The notes: generated by a model from the sequence alone, not told the origin. A stretch of 21,652 bases of DNA from Betaproteobacteria bacterium (GCA_016873905.1 VGVU01000008.1:1-21652); one strand, 5' to 3'; shown: positions 14,910-21,652, counted from the first letter of the stretch. A program made the numbers and translations.

Positions 14910-16112
14910 TTACCCGGGCTTGCCATCCACGCGTGGCCGCCAGGTCATGGGGGCATATTTGCTGGCCCACAAGGCGAAGGCAACAAGCCACAGGCCGCCG
15001 GAGAGGGTCACGAATCCCCGCGGGAACGCCGGAATCAATTCCGGCAACATGCGCAGTAGCGCTGCCGCCTGGACCAGCCAGAACAGCCACCAGGTCGCCG
15101 GGTCGCACTCCAGTTTGCGGCCTGAATGACCCAGGCTGACACGCGAGGCCATGCCGATCAGCATGGCACCGAAGAAACCCATGCCGAGCGCGTGCAGGGG
15201 GGCGCGGCCGGCATTCCACGGCCAATCCAGCCACAGCGCCAGGCTGGATACGGCATACAACACAAAGGCCACCGCGGCCCAGACAAAGGCCAGGTGCAGC
15301 ATGGCCAGCAAGCGCACGGACAGACTGCGAGCGATGCCCCAGCGACTGATAAACCAGAGGGTCAGTGCGGCGAGTGGCAGGTCTGCCATCCAGGTCCACT
15401 GCGGCAACCCCGCTATTTCCAGCCCCGCATGGGCCAGGCACGCGACCAGCATGATCCACAACGGGGTATAGGGGCGCACGAGGACATAGTTGCTCAGCAC
15501 ACGGCTGGTGAACCATGGCACCATGCGGTGGCAAACCCCCAAAAAGAGCGGCGTCAGAAACAGCCACATCCCAATGCTCAACGCGGCGGCCAGCAGGTCC
15601 GCCGAATCGCTAGCCACCCCGAGCAGAAACAGCCCATCGCCCACAGCACCCAGCGCGGTTGCCCACCAGGTCAGCCAGGGCTGGCGTTTGTCCTGCGGTT
15701 TGGCGTGTATCAGGGTGCGTGCCAGCGCGATCATCGCCCAGACCCAGCCGGCCACATGAAGGACAAGGCCGGACAGGATCAGGACGGGCGACCCCAACCC
15801 CAGATAAAGCACCGAGGCCCCCAGCCCCATCAATCCCGCCGATCCGATATAGGCCGTCCGCCCCACCGGAGAACCGCTGACCCAGTTCGGGAGCGCGGTA
15901 AACAAAAAGCCCAGGACAAAGAAGGGCAAAAGCCCGTACAACATCAACCAGCCATGCGCCGCGCCAGCCGGCAAGGCGGTCTGTACCTGCCCCCCCAGAA
16001 TGCCCAACCAGACGGCTATCGTCAAAATGCTCTGGATGGCCCCGAGTAAAAACAAGGGACGATGCGGAGCGGCGAGCAGGGGCCAGGAGCGCGGGGGTTG
16101 AGTGTGTGTCAT
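14910..16112 (-). CDS. nnrS: NnrS family heme-copper membrane protein
   Basis: A polytopic membrane protein of 400 residues with about 12 helices. NnrS family hallmarks are LLAAPHRPLFLLG near the start, AAHGWLMLYGLLPFFVLGF (H53), CHRMVPWFTSR, and HALGMGFFGAMLIGMASRVSLGHSGR. NnrS is a heme- and copper-containing protein whose expression follows NO; it has been linked to relief of NO stress and of iron-NO complexes. The frame extends to an ATG at 16238, but the conserved family start and the promoter signals point to the ATG at 16112. No Shine-Dalgarno precedes that ATG, and the predicted transcription start falls on it, so the mRNA may be leaderless. Confidence 0.92.
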   Translation of the reverse strand: MTHTQPPRSWPLLAAPHRPLFLLGAIQSILTIAVWLGILGGQVQTALPAGAAHGWLMLYGLLPFFVLGFLFTALPNWVSGSPVGRTAYIGSAGLMGLGASVLYLGLGSPVLILSGLVLHVAGWVWAMIALARTLIHAKPQDKRQPWLTWWATALGAVGDGLFLLGVASDSADLLAAALSIGMWLFLTPLFLGVCHRMVPWFTSRVLSNYVLVRPYTPLWIMLVACLAHAGLEIAGLPQWTWMADLPLAALTLWFISRWGIARSLSVRLLAMLHLAFVWAAVAFVLYAVSSLALWLDWPWNAGRAPLHALGMGFFGAMLIGMASRVSLGHSGRKLECDPATWWLFWLVQAAALLRMLPELIPAFPRGFVTLSGGLWLVAFALWASKYAPMTWRPRVDGKPG

Positions 16113-16146
16113 GGCGGCAATGTACTGAAAGAATGATCGCCTCACA

Positions 16147-16160
16147 TTGACCTGACTCAA
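16147..16160. promoter_or_regulatory. FNR/DNR/NNR-type box upstream of nnrS
   Basis: TTGACCTGACTCAA has the TTGA-N6-TCAA half-site cores. On the minus strand a -10-like TACATT (16124-16119, 4 of 6) begins 29.5 nt from the box centre, the same geometry as the nirS promoter. The predicted transcript start at about 16112 coincides with the nnrS ATG. Confidence 0.72.
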
Positions 16161-16187
16161 TCCCCAGAGGCTCAGTCCCTGGCTGAC

Positions 16188-16201
16188 TTGCCCAATATCA
16201 A
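16188..16201. promoter_or_regulatory. FNR/DNR/NNR-like box upstream of the DUF2249 gene
   Basis: TTGCCCAATATCAA has a perfect right half-site (ATCAA) and a degenerate left one (TTGCC). A -10-like TTTTAT (16223-16228, 4 of 6) lies about 28.5 nt from the centre, giving a transcript start near 16235 and a leader of about 29 nt that includes the GAGGAG ribosome site. The centre is 41 bp from the nnrS-side box. Confidence 0.55.
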
Positions 16202-16263
16202 GACACGCTCTTTCGGCCCGTTTTTTATCGCGCTTCAATCGCCTCTTGCATGAGGAGGCTCAA

Positions 16264-16512
16264 ATGACATCCAGTGACACCATCATCACGGTTGACGCAC
16301 GCAATCTGGAGCCGCCAGAGCCTATGGATCGCGCCCTTGCGGCAGCGGGATTGTTACGCGAAGGGCAACATGTGCGCATGCTGCTACATCGCGAGCCGTT
16401 CCCGCTCTACTCGATTCTGGACGCCATGGGATTCAGCTACCGCACTCAACTCACCGCCGAGGGCGATTTTGTGATCCTGTTCGCCCACGCCGCTGAAGAT
16501 CTACCGCTCTGA
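16264..16512 (+). CDS. Small DUF2249-like protein
   Basis: An 82-residue cytoplasmic protein starting at the ATG at 16264, which has GAGGAG 6-11 nt upstream; an ATG at 16246 is less well placed. The sequence has the DUF2249 pattern: a short strand beginning VDARNLEPPEPMDRAL, then REGQHVRMLLHREPFPLYSIL, an aromatic stretch near GFSY and a final strand DFVILFA. These proteins have a TusA/SirA-like small alpha-beta fold and often occur beside denitrification and NO-response genes; their biochemical role is not settled. The conserved His-Arg-Glu-Pro (HREP) is the likely functional site. It is divergent from nnrS with an FNR-like box on each side. Its stop lies in the first copy of a 15-bp tandem duplication. 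Confidence 0.8.
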   Translation: MTSSDTIITVDARNLEPPEPMDRALAAAGLLREGQHVRMLLHREPFPLYSILDAMGFSYRTQLTAEGDFVILFAHAAEDLPL

Positions 16513-16534
16513 ATCAGGCCACTCTGAATCAGGC
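16507..16534. repeat. 15-bp period tandem duplication at the DUF2249/YhcC-like junction
   Basis: CTCTGAATCAGGC occurs at 16507-16519 and again at 16522-16534, a 15-nt period with CCA between the copies. The first copy contains the plus-strand stop TGA (16510-16512) and the second contains the minus-strand stop (TCA at 16529-16531). Without the duplication the two convergent genes would end within a few bases of each other. Confidence 0.9.
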
Positions 16535-17515
16535 TAATACACCCTGCCGGGTACCACGGCAAGCCAACTCCGCCTCGATCGCATTGAGGGCTGGCCAACG
16601 ATGCACCACCCAGTCCGGCGCCAGAAGAAGATCCGCCGGGGCCGTGCCGGTCACCCGGTGAAAACAGACCGGCCAAGGGGTCCGTTCAATCAGATCGGCC
16701 ACCGCACGAACATAGTCTGTCTGATTAAGCGGGGTATATTCACCGCGCTGCCACTGATTCGCCAGACGGGTATGACGCACGACATGCAGGGGATGCAGCT
16801 TGATCCCGTCCACACCCGTCTCCAACACCCGTTCCAGACTCTTCCGGTAGTGTGATTCATCCTCGCCCGGCAGGCCCAGAATCAAGTGACAACAGACCGG
16901 CAGATCACGCGATCTTGCCGCCCGGGTGGCCGTAATGTACTCGGCCATGCCATGCCCCCGGTTGACCCGCTCCAGCGTCTCGTCGAAGGCCGATTGCAGG
17001 CCGAGTTCAAGCCACACCTCATGACCCGCGGCACGATAATCAGCCAACAGGTCGAGGACCGCCTCGGGCACGCAATCCGGCCGGGTCCCGACGGATAGGC
17101 CGATCACTCCGGGCAGGGCCAAGGCCGCATCGTAAAGCTGACGCAAGGTCTCGACATCGGCATAGGTGTTGGTATAGGCCTGGAAATAGGCCAAATATTT
17201 TTGGGCGCCGGTGCCTTGGCCAATGACCTTTTTGGCCTGCGCCACCTGGGCCTCCAGCGTGACTGGCAGGCGGGCGCGGCGAATCCGCCCTCCCGCGTCA
17301 GGAAGGATCGGCGTGATGCCTGTACTGCCACAGGCGGCGGCAGGATCCGCAGGATTGAAAGACTGGTTGTTGCAGAAGGTGCAGCCTCCAATTCCCTTGC
17401 TGCCGTCACGATTGGGGCAGGTAAAGCCCGCGTCGATGGCAATCTTGTGCACCCGCTCGCCATGGCGCGCCAGCAGATCCTGACCAAAGGTGTGTACGCG
17501 ATCACTCAGCGCCAT
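16529..17515 (-). CDS. TIGR01212/YhcC-type radical SAM protein
   Basis: A cytoplasmic radical SAM protein of 328 residues, the usual length for this family. The cluster-binding cysteines are C33, C45 and C48 (FTCPNRDGSKGIGG then CTFCNN); the long first spacer is diagnostic of the YhcC/TIGR01212 group and unlike the CxxxCxxC of NirJ. Further family blocks are KYLAYFQAYTNTYA, SVGTRPDC, WLELGLQSAFDETL and LILGLPGEDE. The substrate is unknown for the family. Its ATG lies inside the upstream membrane-protein gene (14-nt overlap), so it is translated from the same message and is likely co-regulated with it. No terminator is visible at its end. Confidence 0.9.
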   Translation of the reverse strand: MALSDRVHTFGQDLLARHGERVHKIAIDAGFTCPNRDGSKGIGGCTFCNNQSFNPADPAAACGSTGITPILPDAGGRIRRARLPVTLEAQVAQAKKVIGQGTGAQKYLAYFQAYTNTYADVETLRQLYDAALALPGVIGLSVGTRPDCVPEAVLDLLADYRAAGHEVWLELGLQSAFDETLERVNRGHGMAEYITATRAARSRDLPVCCHLILGLPGEDESHYRKSLERVLETGVDGIKLHPLHVVRHTRLANQWQRGEYTPLNQTDYVRAVADLIERTPWPVCFHRVTGTAPADLLLAPDWVVHRWPALNAIEAELACRGTRQGVLA

Positions 17516-18635
17516 CCGGGTTCCCCGAGCCCTGCAACCAATCGTTCAATCCCCAATAAGCCAGGCCCGCAACAAACCAAAGCAGGGCCAGCAGACCCGC
17601 CATCGCGCCACAGCGATAGCCCAACAGCGGCAGCAGCGCCGAGGTCATGTAAAACAGGGCGCGCACCCCGTTGTAACGGCCGATGGCCGCCCGGGCCTTT
17701 TCATGCCAATCGCTCTGTCGGCCGGGGCGCACCCAGACCGGAATCAACTGGCTCGCGGCCCCGCTCACGAGCGGAAACATAAAACCGGCCAGAAAGATGT
17801 CCAGACTGGCTATCCCAGGCAGCAGCACGCCCACCAGCGCCAGGGTCAGCCCGAGTGTCGCGGCCGCCAGTACCGGCGCGGCCCCGTGCCAGGCAAAGAT
17901 CTGCCGGGCGTTCGTCCGCAGCCAGACCCCGGCCATTCGGGCCAGGGGCCACAGCCAGAACAACACGCCCGGAACCGTTATCCAGATCACCTCTAGCGTC
18001 CGTCCAAGGGCCAGCAGCACAGCCCCGGTAAAGGCCCATGCCAGATCGTTCCGCAGGCGTTGACTGACCCCGGCATCAACGCGTCCTGTTGCGGTCGGGA
18101 ACAAGACCTGCAAGGTCCCGACCGCGGTCAGACCGATAAAACCGTACAGGTTGATGTGCAGATGGAATTGCCGCAACGACCCCTGCCATGGGGGAAAAAG
18201 AGGGATCAGGGCGGCGGCAGTCATCCCCAACAACAAGCAGGCCAAGGCCGCCACATACCAGGCCAGGCCCGGGTGTGCTCCGCCCAAGGCATTGCGGGAT
18301 CGCTGGCGCATCCAGACCAACATCCAAACGGCCGCCAGAAAGACCAGGGCCGCCAAGGGCACAATCCAGCCCCAAGCCAAGGCCCCTGAAAACACCAGCA
18401 GTAACACGCCACCGACCAGGACCAGTGCGAGCGGTAACCGACTCAAGCGGGCCTCTGCCGCTCGGCTACGCGTCAGAACCGGAACAAAATGCTGCATGGC
18501 GGCCATGATCAAGGGCAGAGCCGCCATGGCCAACACCCCGTGCGCCCAGAAAACCGGGGCCTGCCAAGGCAACGGCGCAAGGGTCGTCGCCACCAGCAAG
18601 GTCAGCAACGAAAAAACCAGCAGGACAATCAACAT
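17502..18635 (-). CDS. Polytopic membrane protein, NnrS/heme-copper-like
   Basis: A 377-residue protein with about 11-12 hydrophobic helices. I do not recognise a named gene. Two blocks recall NnrS and subunit-I-like heme-copper proteins: AHGVLAMAALPLIMAAMQHF (H32, H49) and RQFHLHINLYGFIGLTAVG (H158, H160), in both of which His residues sit at helix ends and could bind heme or metal. A TGR motif follows in LFPTATGR. It is the first gene after the perfect FNR-type box at 18766-18779, so NO- or anoxia-dependent expression is likely. The downstream radical SAM gene overlaps it by 14 nt. No Shine-Dalgarno is evident and no alternative in-frame start exists before a stop at 18681-18683. NO tolerance or heme/copper handling is an inference from resemblance and context. 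Confidence 0.72.
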   Translation of the reverse strand: MLIVLLVFSLLTLLVATTLAPLPWQAPVFWAHGVLAMAALPLIMAAMQHFVPVLTRSRAAEARLSRLPLALVLVGGVLLLVFSGALAWGWIVPLAALVFLAAVWMLVWMRQRSRNALGGAHPGLAWYVAALACLLLGMTAAALIPLFPPWQGSLRQFHLHINLYGFIGLTAVGTLQVLFPTATGRVDAGVSQRLRNDLAWAFTGAVLLALGRTLEVIWITVPGVLFWLWPLARMAGVWLRTNARQIFAWHGAAPVLAAATLGLTLALVGVLLPGIASLDIFLAGFMFPLVSGAASQLIPVWVRPGRQSDWHEKARAAIGRYNGVRALFYMTSALLPLLGYRCGAMAGLLALLWFVAGLAYWGLNDWLQGSGNPDGAE

Positions 18636-18765
18636 GGGTGGGCGAGCAAAGGATAGGGGGCAAGGCCCATCAGAAAGGATTCAATGAACATGGAAACCAA
18701 CAGGGTCCAGCCTGCTCCCAGGATGTCAGGAAGTGCTACGCTAGTGCCAGCGTCCTGAATCAGCA

Positions 18766-18779
18766 TTGATACTGATCAA
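18766..18779. promoter_or_regulatory. Perfect FNR/DNR/NNR-type box upstream of the NnrS-like gene
   Basis: TTGATACTGATCAA matches TTGAT-N4-ATCAA exactly. On the minus strand a -10-like TAGCGT (18743-18738, with T1, A2 and T6 conserved) begins 29.5 nt from the centre, predicting a start near 18731 and a leader of about 96 nt. On the plus strand no good -10 is found at the same distance, so control of the nitronate-monooxygenase-like gene is less likely but not excluded. Confidence 0.8.
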
Positions 18780-18911
18780 AGTGGCGGCATTGCGGACTGA
18801 AATCGTCGCTGGCCCTAAGCGTGGCGAAATATTATCATGCAGTCCTTGCATCGCCTGAGGATGGCTTGGCCATAAAGGGTTTGACGCCTCCTCGAGAAAT
18901 GGAACGAGCTA

Positions 18912-20168
18912 ATGAAATGCGTGGATGATTTCCGCCTGCGGTTAGGCAACCAGGAACTGGTGCCGATCATGATTGGCGGCATGGGTGTCGATATTTCCTC
19001 AACCGAACTCGCTCTGGAGGCCGCGCGTCTGGGCGGCATTGGCCATATCTCCGACGCCATGGTGCCGACCGTCTCGGATCGGCACATCAAGACCCGCTAC
19101 ACCAAGGACAAGCTCAAACACTACAAGTTCAATGTCGAGAGCAGCGATAAATCCGTAGTCCAGTTCGACCTTGGCATGCTGACCGAGGCAACCCGCTGGC
19201 ATGTTGACCGTACCATGACCGCCAAGCGCGGCGACGGCATGGTGTTCATCAACTGCATGGAAAAACTGTCCATGAATGCCCCCAGAGAGACGCTCAAGAC
19301 CCGTCTCGTCGCGGCCCTCGATGCCGGAATTGATGGCATCACCCTCGCCGCCGGTCTGCATCTGGGCTCCTTCGCCATGATCGAGGATCACCCCCGTTTT
19401 CGTGACGCCAAGCTGGGCATCATCGTCTCCAGCCTGCGGGCCCTGCAACTCTTCCTGAAAAAATCCGCGCGCTCCGGTCGTCTGCCGGACTATGTGGTCG
19501 TCGAGGGTCCGCTGGCCGGCGGACACCTCGGTTTTGGCATGGACTGGGCGCAATACGACCTGGCCACCATCATCGCCGAGATCCGTGCCTGGATGGCCAC
19601 CGAGCACATGGACATCCCGCTGATTGCCGCTGGCGGCATCTTCACCGGCAGCGATGCCACCCACTTCCTGGAGACCGGCAGCGCCGCCGTTCAGGTCGCC
19701 ACCCGTTTTACCGTCAGCAGCGAGTGTGGCCTGCCCGACGATGTCAAACAGGAATACTTCAAGACCAGCGAAGCGAACATCGAGGTCAACCAGATCTCGC
19801 CCACCGGCTACCCGATGCGCATGCTCAAAAACAGTCCCGGCATCGCCTCCGGCATCCGTCCCAACTGCGAGGCCTATGGATATGTGCTCGACAGCAACGG
19901 ACGCTGTGCCTACATCGACGCCTATTTCCGCGAACTGGAGGCCCATCCGGGCGAAAAGTTCTCGGTGCCGGACAAGACCTGCCTGTGCACGCACATGCGC
20001 AACTTTGACATCTGGACCTGTGGTCAAACCACCTGGCGCCTCAAAGACACCAGCGTGAAGAATAGCGACGGCGACTATCAACTGCTGAGCGCCGAACATA
20101 TCTTCAACGATTATCGCTACAGTCGCGACGGGAAGATTGCCCTGCCCACGGCTGTCGATCCGACCTGA
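18912..20168 (+). CDS. Nitronate monooxygenase-family flavoprotein with Cys-rich C-terminus
   Basis: A 418-residue TIM-barrel FMN protein of the nitronate monooxygenase/2-nitropropane dioxygenase family. Support comes from PIMIGGMGVDIS (residues 18-29), GIDGITLAAGLH (139-150), VEGPLAGGHLGFG (197-209, with H205 at the usual catalytic His position), IPLIAAGGIFTG (235-246, phosphate binding) and SPTGYPMRMLKNS (296-308). Known members oxidise alkyl nitronates, but many relatives have other FMN-dependent roles, so the substrate is open. It is longer than typical members (about 320-360 residues) and its last 100 residues hold five Cys (319, 332, 357, 359, 370), including CLC. A weak ribosome site precedes the ATG. 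The stop lies at the head of the earP frame. Confidence 0.85.
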   Translation: MKCVDDFRLRLGNQELVPIMIGGMGVDISSTELALEAARLGGIGHISDAMVPTVSDRHIKTRYTKDKLKHYKFNVESSDKSVVQFDLGMLTEATRWHVDRTMTAKRGDGMVFINCMEKLSMNAPRETLKTRLVAALDAGIDGITLAAGLHLGSFAMIEDHPRFRDAKLGIIVSSLRALQLFLKKSARSGRLPDYVVVEGPLAGGHLGFGMDWAQYDLATIIAEIRAWMATEHMDIPLIAAGGIFTGSDATHFLETGSAAVQVATRFTVSSECGLPDDVKQEYFKTSEANIEVNQISPTGYPMRMLKNSPGIASGIRPNCEAYGYVLDSNGRCAYIDAYFRELEAHPGEKFSVPDKTCLCTHMRNFDIWTCGQTTWRLKDTSVKNSDGDYQLLSAEHIFNDYRYSRDGKIALPTAVDPT

Positions 20169-21274
20169 TATCCCAACCCATAATCCCAACCCATAGCGTC
20201 GCCTCAATCGACCTGTTCTGCCGCGTCATCGACAACTTCGGTGACGCCGGTGTGGCCTTGCGGCTCGCTCGGCGCCTGGCCAGTCTGGGCCAAAGCGTGC
20301 GCCTCTGGATGGACCAGATCCCGTGCCTGGGACAACCGGAGGATGCCCAGCACTTTGCCATCCTCCGCTGGCCCGATCCTTTTCCGGCCGTCACCCCGGC
20401 CCGCCGTGTCATCGCCCTGTTCGGGGCCCGCCTGCCCGAGCCCTACCTCGAAGCCATGGCCCGCCAGCCTGTTGCACCGGTCTGGATCAATCTTGAATAC
20501 CTGACCGCCGAGGCCTGGGCGACCGGCTGTCACGGTCTAGGCTCGCCCCACCCCCGTCTGCCGCTCACCGAACACTTCTTCTTCCCCGGCATCACACCGG
20601 GAACCGGCGGGGTGGTGATTGAACCCGAGTCAGGTCGGGACTGGGCGCACTTTGATCGCGCCGCCTTCCTCGCTCAGAGAGGCGTCCCCGAGGATGGCAA
20701 GCGGCTGCTGAGCCTGTTCAGTTATGACAGCGCCTCGTTGGCGAGCCTGATCGACACCTGCCGCGAAGACCGGGCTCCGGGCTGGCGCATCCTGACCTTT
20801 GCCACCCCGGCCCTGCCGCGTCTTTCCTGCGCCATCGACCGCCCTCCGGGTAGCGCCCCCCTCGCACCGGGTGAGACCATCCGACTCGGCTCGCTCGAAC
20901 TCTGCGTCCTGCCCTGGCTGACCCAGAACGACTATGATCGTCTGCTCTGGAGTTGCGATTTCAATATCGTGCGCGGAGAAGATTCCTTCGTGCGTGCCCA
21001 GCTCGCCGGCAAACCCCTGCTCTGGCAACCCTATGTGCAGGCCGAGGCGGCCCATCTCGCCAAACTGGATGCCTTTCTGGATCACTATACGAACGGCTTG
21101 CCGGAGACCCTGGCCCAGACCGTTCGCACGCTGCATCACCGCTTCAGCGGCGGTGAGGCCTTGAGCCTACCGACGGCGGAACAAAGCCAGGCGCTCACCG
21201 CCCATGCCCTGCACTGGCGCGAGACCCTTCTCGCCCGGGGTGACCTGGCCGAGCACTTGCTCAAGATCGAATAA
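20165..21274 (+). CDS. earP: EF-P arginine rhamnosyltransferase EarP (start codon unclear)
   Basis: EarP transfers L-rhamnose from dTDP-rhamnose to a conserved Arg of elongation factor P, which helps ribosomes through polyproline stretches. Recognised blocks are IDLFCRVIDNFGDAGV (with both catalytic-type Asp residues of DNFGD, 20231-20245), VWINLEYLTAE, LTEHFFFPGITPGTGG, LFSYDS and RGEDSFVRAQLAGKPLLWQPY (nucleotide-sugar binding). The body is intact. The frame is open back to a stop at 20063, yet has no ATG, GTG or TTG before the DNFGD motif; the first is GTG at 20252, too late. CTG at 20165, which overlaps the preceding stop as CTGA, is given as a provisional start; CTG at 20213 or an ATC/ATA codon are alternatives. 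A 13-bp tandem duplication lies right here. Confidence 0.85.
   Translation: MISQPIIPTHSVASIDLFCRVIDNFGDAGVALRLARRLASLGQSVRLWMDQIPCLGQPEDAQHFAILRWPDPFPAVTPARRVIALFGARLPEPYLEAMARQPVAPVWINLEYLTAEAWATGCHGLGSPHPRLPLTEHFFFPGITPGTGGVVIEPESGRDWAHFDRAAFLAQRGVPEDGKRLLSLFSYDSASLASLIDTCREDRAPGWRILTFATPALPRLSCAIDRPPGSAPLAPGETIRLGSLELCVLPWLTQNDYDRLLWSCDFNIVRGEDSFVRAQLAGKPLLWQPYVQAEAAHLAKLDAFLDHYTNGLPETLAQTVRTLHHRFSGGEALSLPTAEQSQALTAHALHWRETLLARGDLAEHLLKIE
20170..20195. repeat. Perfect 13-bp tandem duplication at the earP 5' end
   Basis: ATCCCAACCCATA occurs twice head to tail (20170-20182 and 20183-20195). Its length is not a multiple of three, so loss or gain of one copy changes the frame entering earP. 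With one copy removed, the earP frame would join a different upstream frame that contains a TTG at 20137 preceded by GGGAAG. Confidence 0.95.
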
Positions 21275-21289
21275 ACACCCCTGGTTGTC

Positions 21290-21652
21290 TTAACCCAGAG
21301 CCGCCTCGATCAGCGCCGCCAACTGGCGCTTGTGCTCTACGGCGTAACCTGTCGCCGGGGAGGCCGAGTGCGGCCGCCCGGCATAGCGCCAGGTCAGGCC
21401 AAAACGCAGGAACTGACGCAGAACATACGGCCATGCCCCCTGGTTTTTGGGTTCATCCTGCGCCCAAACGATCTCCACCCCCTCGGGGTAGCGTTCGAGG
21501 GCCGAGAGAAATTCCTCATCCGGGAAGGGGTAGAACTGTTCAACCCGCAGCAACGCGATCTCCGACTCGAGGCCCCGCTCCCGACGCGCCGCAGCGAGAT
21601 CGAAATAGACCCGACCGCTGCAAAGAACCAGACGCCGCACCCGGCCCGGATC
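21290..21652 (-). CDS. sucA: 2-oxoglutarate dehydrogenase E1 component SucA, C-terminal end (truncated by window edge)
   Basis: The frame runs off the right edge, so only the last 120 or so residues (of a protein normally above 900) are present. The sequence RLVLCSGRVYFDL, then LRVEQFYPFPDEE, then VWAQDEPKNQGAWPYV is the conserved C-terminus of the thiamine-diphosphate E1 subunit (SucA). This enzyme decarboxylates 2-oxoglutarate in the citric acid cycle as part of the cytoplasmic OGDH complex. The gene converges with earP, with only 15 nt between stops and no hairpin that I can see. Confidence 0.95.
   Translation of the reverse strand, partial: DPGRVRRLVLCSGRVYFDLAAARRERGLESEIALLRVEQFYPFPDEEFLSALERYPEGVEIVWAQDEPKNQGAWPYVLRQFLRFGLTWRYAGRPHSASPATGYAVEHKRQLAALIEAALG

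Noticed and set aside
18999..20207. 402-codon antisense frame opposite the nitronate-monooxygenase-like gene
   Set aside because: Gly/Asp/Val-rich shadow sequence; the plus strand contains clear FMN-barrel motifs.
20252..21274. earP started at GTG 20252
   Set aside because: This start would remove the DNFGD motif and the first strand of the fold, which are required in EarP.
1..21652. CRISPR array, IS element, tRNA or rRNA
   Set aside because: No regularly spaced repeats, transposase frames, terminal inverted repeats or tRNA-like cloverleaf stretches were noticed on either strand.

Overview
The window looks like chromosomal DNA of a denitrifying, GC-rich proteobacterium, most likely a betaproteobacterium (Thiobacillus- or Rhodocyclaceae-like). 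The reasons are a complete nirSCF-DL-GHJN run beside a cNOR operon and nnrS, plus EarP and LutBC-type genes. The taxonomic guess comes from gene content only. The window opens inside lutB and closes inside sucA, so both ends are cut genes.

Region by region: 1-1520 holds the end of a lactate-utilisation operon (lutB partial, lutC) with visibly higher GC and GC3 than the rest. 1574-4097 (minus) is a two-gene lipid-linked glycosyl-transfer unit: a GT2 polyprenyl-phosphate glycosyltransferase followed by an ArnT/PMT-like membrane glycosyltransferase. It has its own sigma70-like promoter, next to the terminator that ends norB. 4238-6753 (minus) is the nitric-oxide reductase operon: a small membrane protein, then norC and norB. 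6960-14884 (plus) is the cytochrome cd1 nitrite reductase operon: nirS, a terminator/hairpin pair, then the heme d1 genes nirC, nirF, nirDL (fused), nirG, nirH, nirJ and nirN, mostly linked by 4-nt stop/start overlaps. 14910-16112 (minus) is nnrS, convergent with nirN and divergent from a small DUF2249-like gene (16264-16512). 16529-18635 (minus) pairs a polytopic NnrS/heme-copper-like membrane protein with an overlapping YhcC-type radical SAM gene. 18912-21274 (plus) is a nitronate-monooxygenase-family gene followed by earP, and sucA (minus, partial) ends the window.

The genes form a nitrite-to-N2O module. NirS reduces nitrite to NO in the periplasm. NirDL/G/H, NirJ, NirF and NirN make and install its heme d1. 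NorCB reduces NO to N2O. NnrS, the DUF2249 protein and the NnrS-like membrane protein sit under the same kind of control. Five TTGA-N6-TCAA boxes of the FNR/DNR/NNR type lie in the three divergent intergenic regions: two between the nor operon and nirS, two between nnrS and the DUF2249 gene, and one upstream of the NnrS-like gene. Four of the five have a plausible -10 hexamer at the same distance from the box centre. No regulator gene, nirE (the first d1 step), c-type electron donor such as nirM, or norD/norQ is visible here.

No mobile element, CRISPR array, tRNA or rRNA was found. The most unusual local signals are a perfect 13-bp tandem duplication at the 5' end of earP, which leaves that gene without any ATG/GTG/TTG start upstream of its active-site motif; a second, 15-bp tandem duplication at the DUF2249/yhcC convergent junction; a double hairpin between nirS and nirC; and a predicted leaderless nnrS transcript. 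I did not find a wholly new multi-gene system. The best candidates for undescribed biology are the box-controlled NnrS-like membrane protein/radical SAM pair and the small membrane protein that leads the nor operon.
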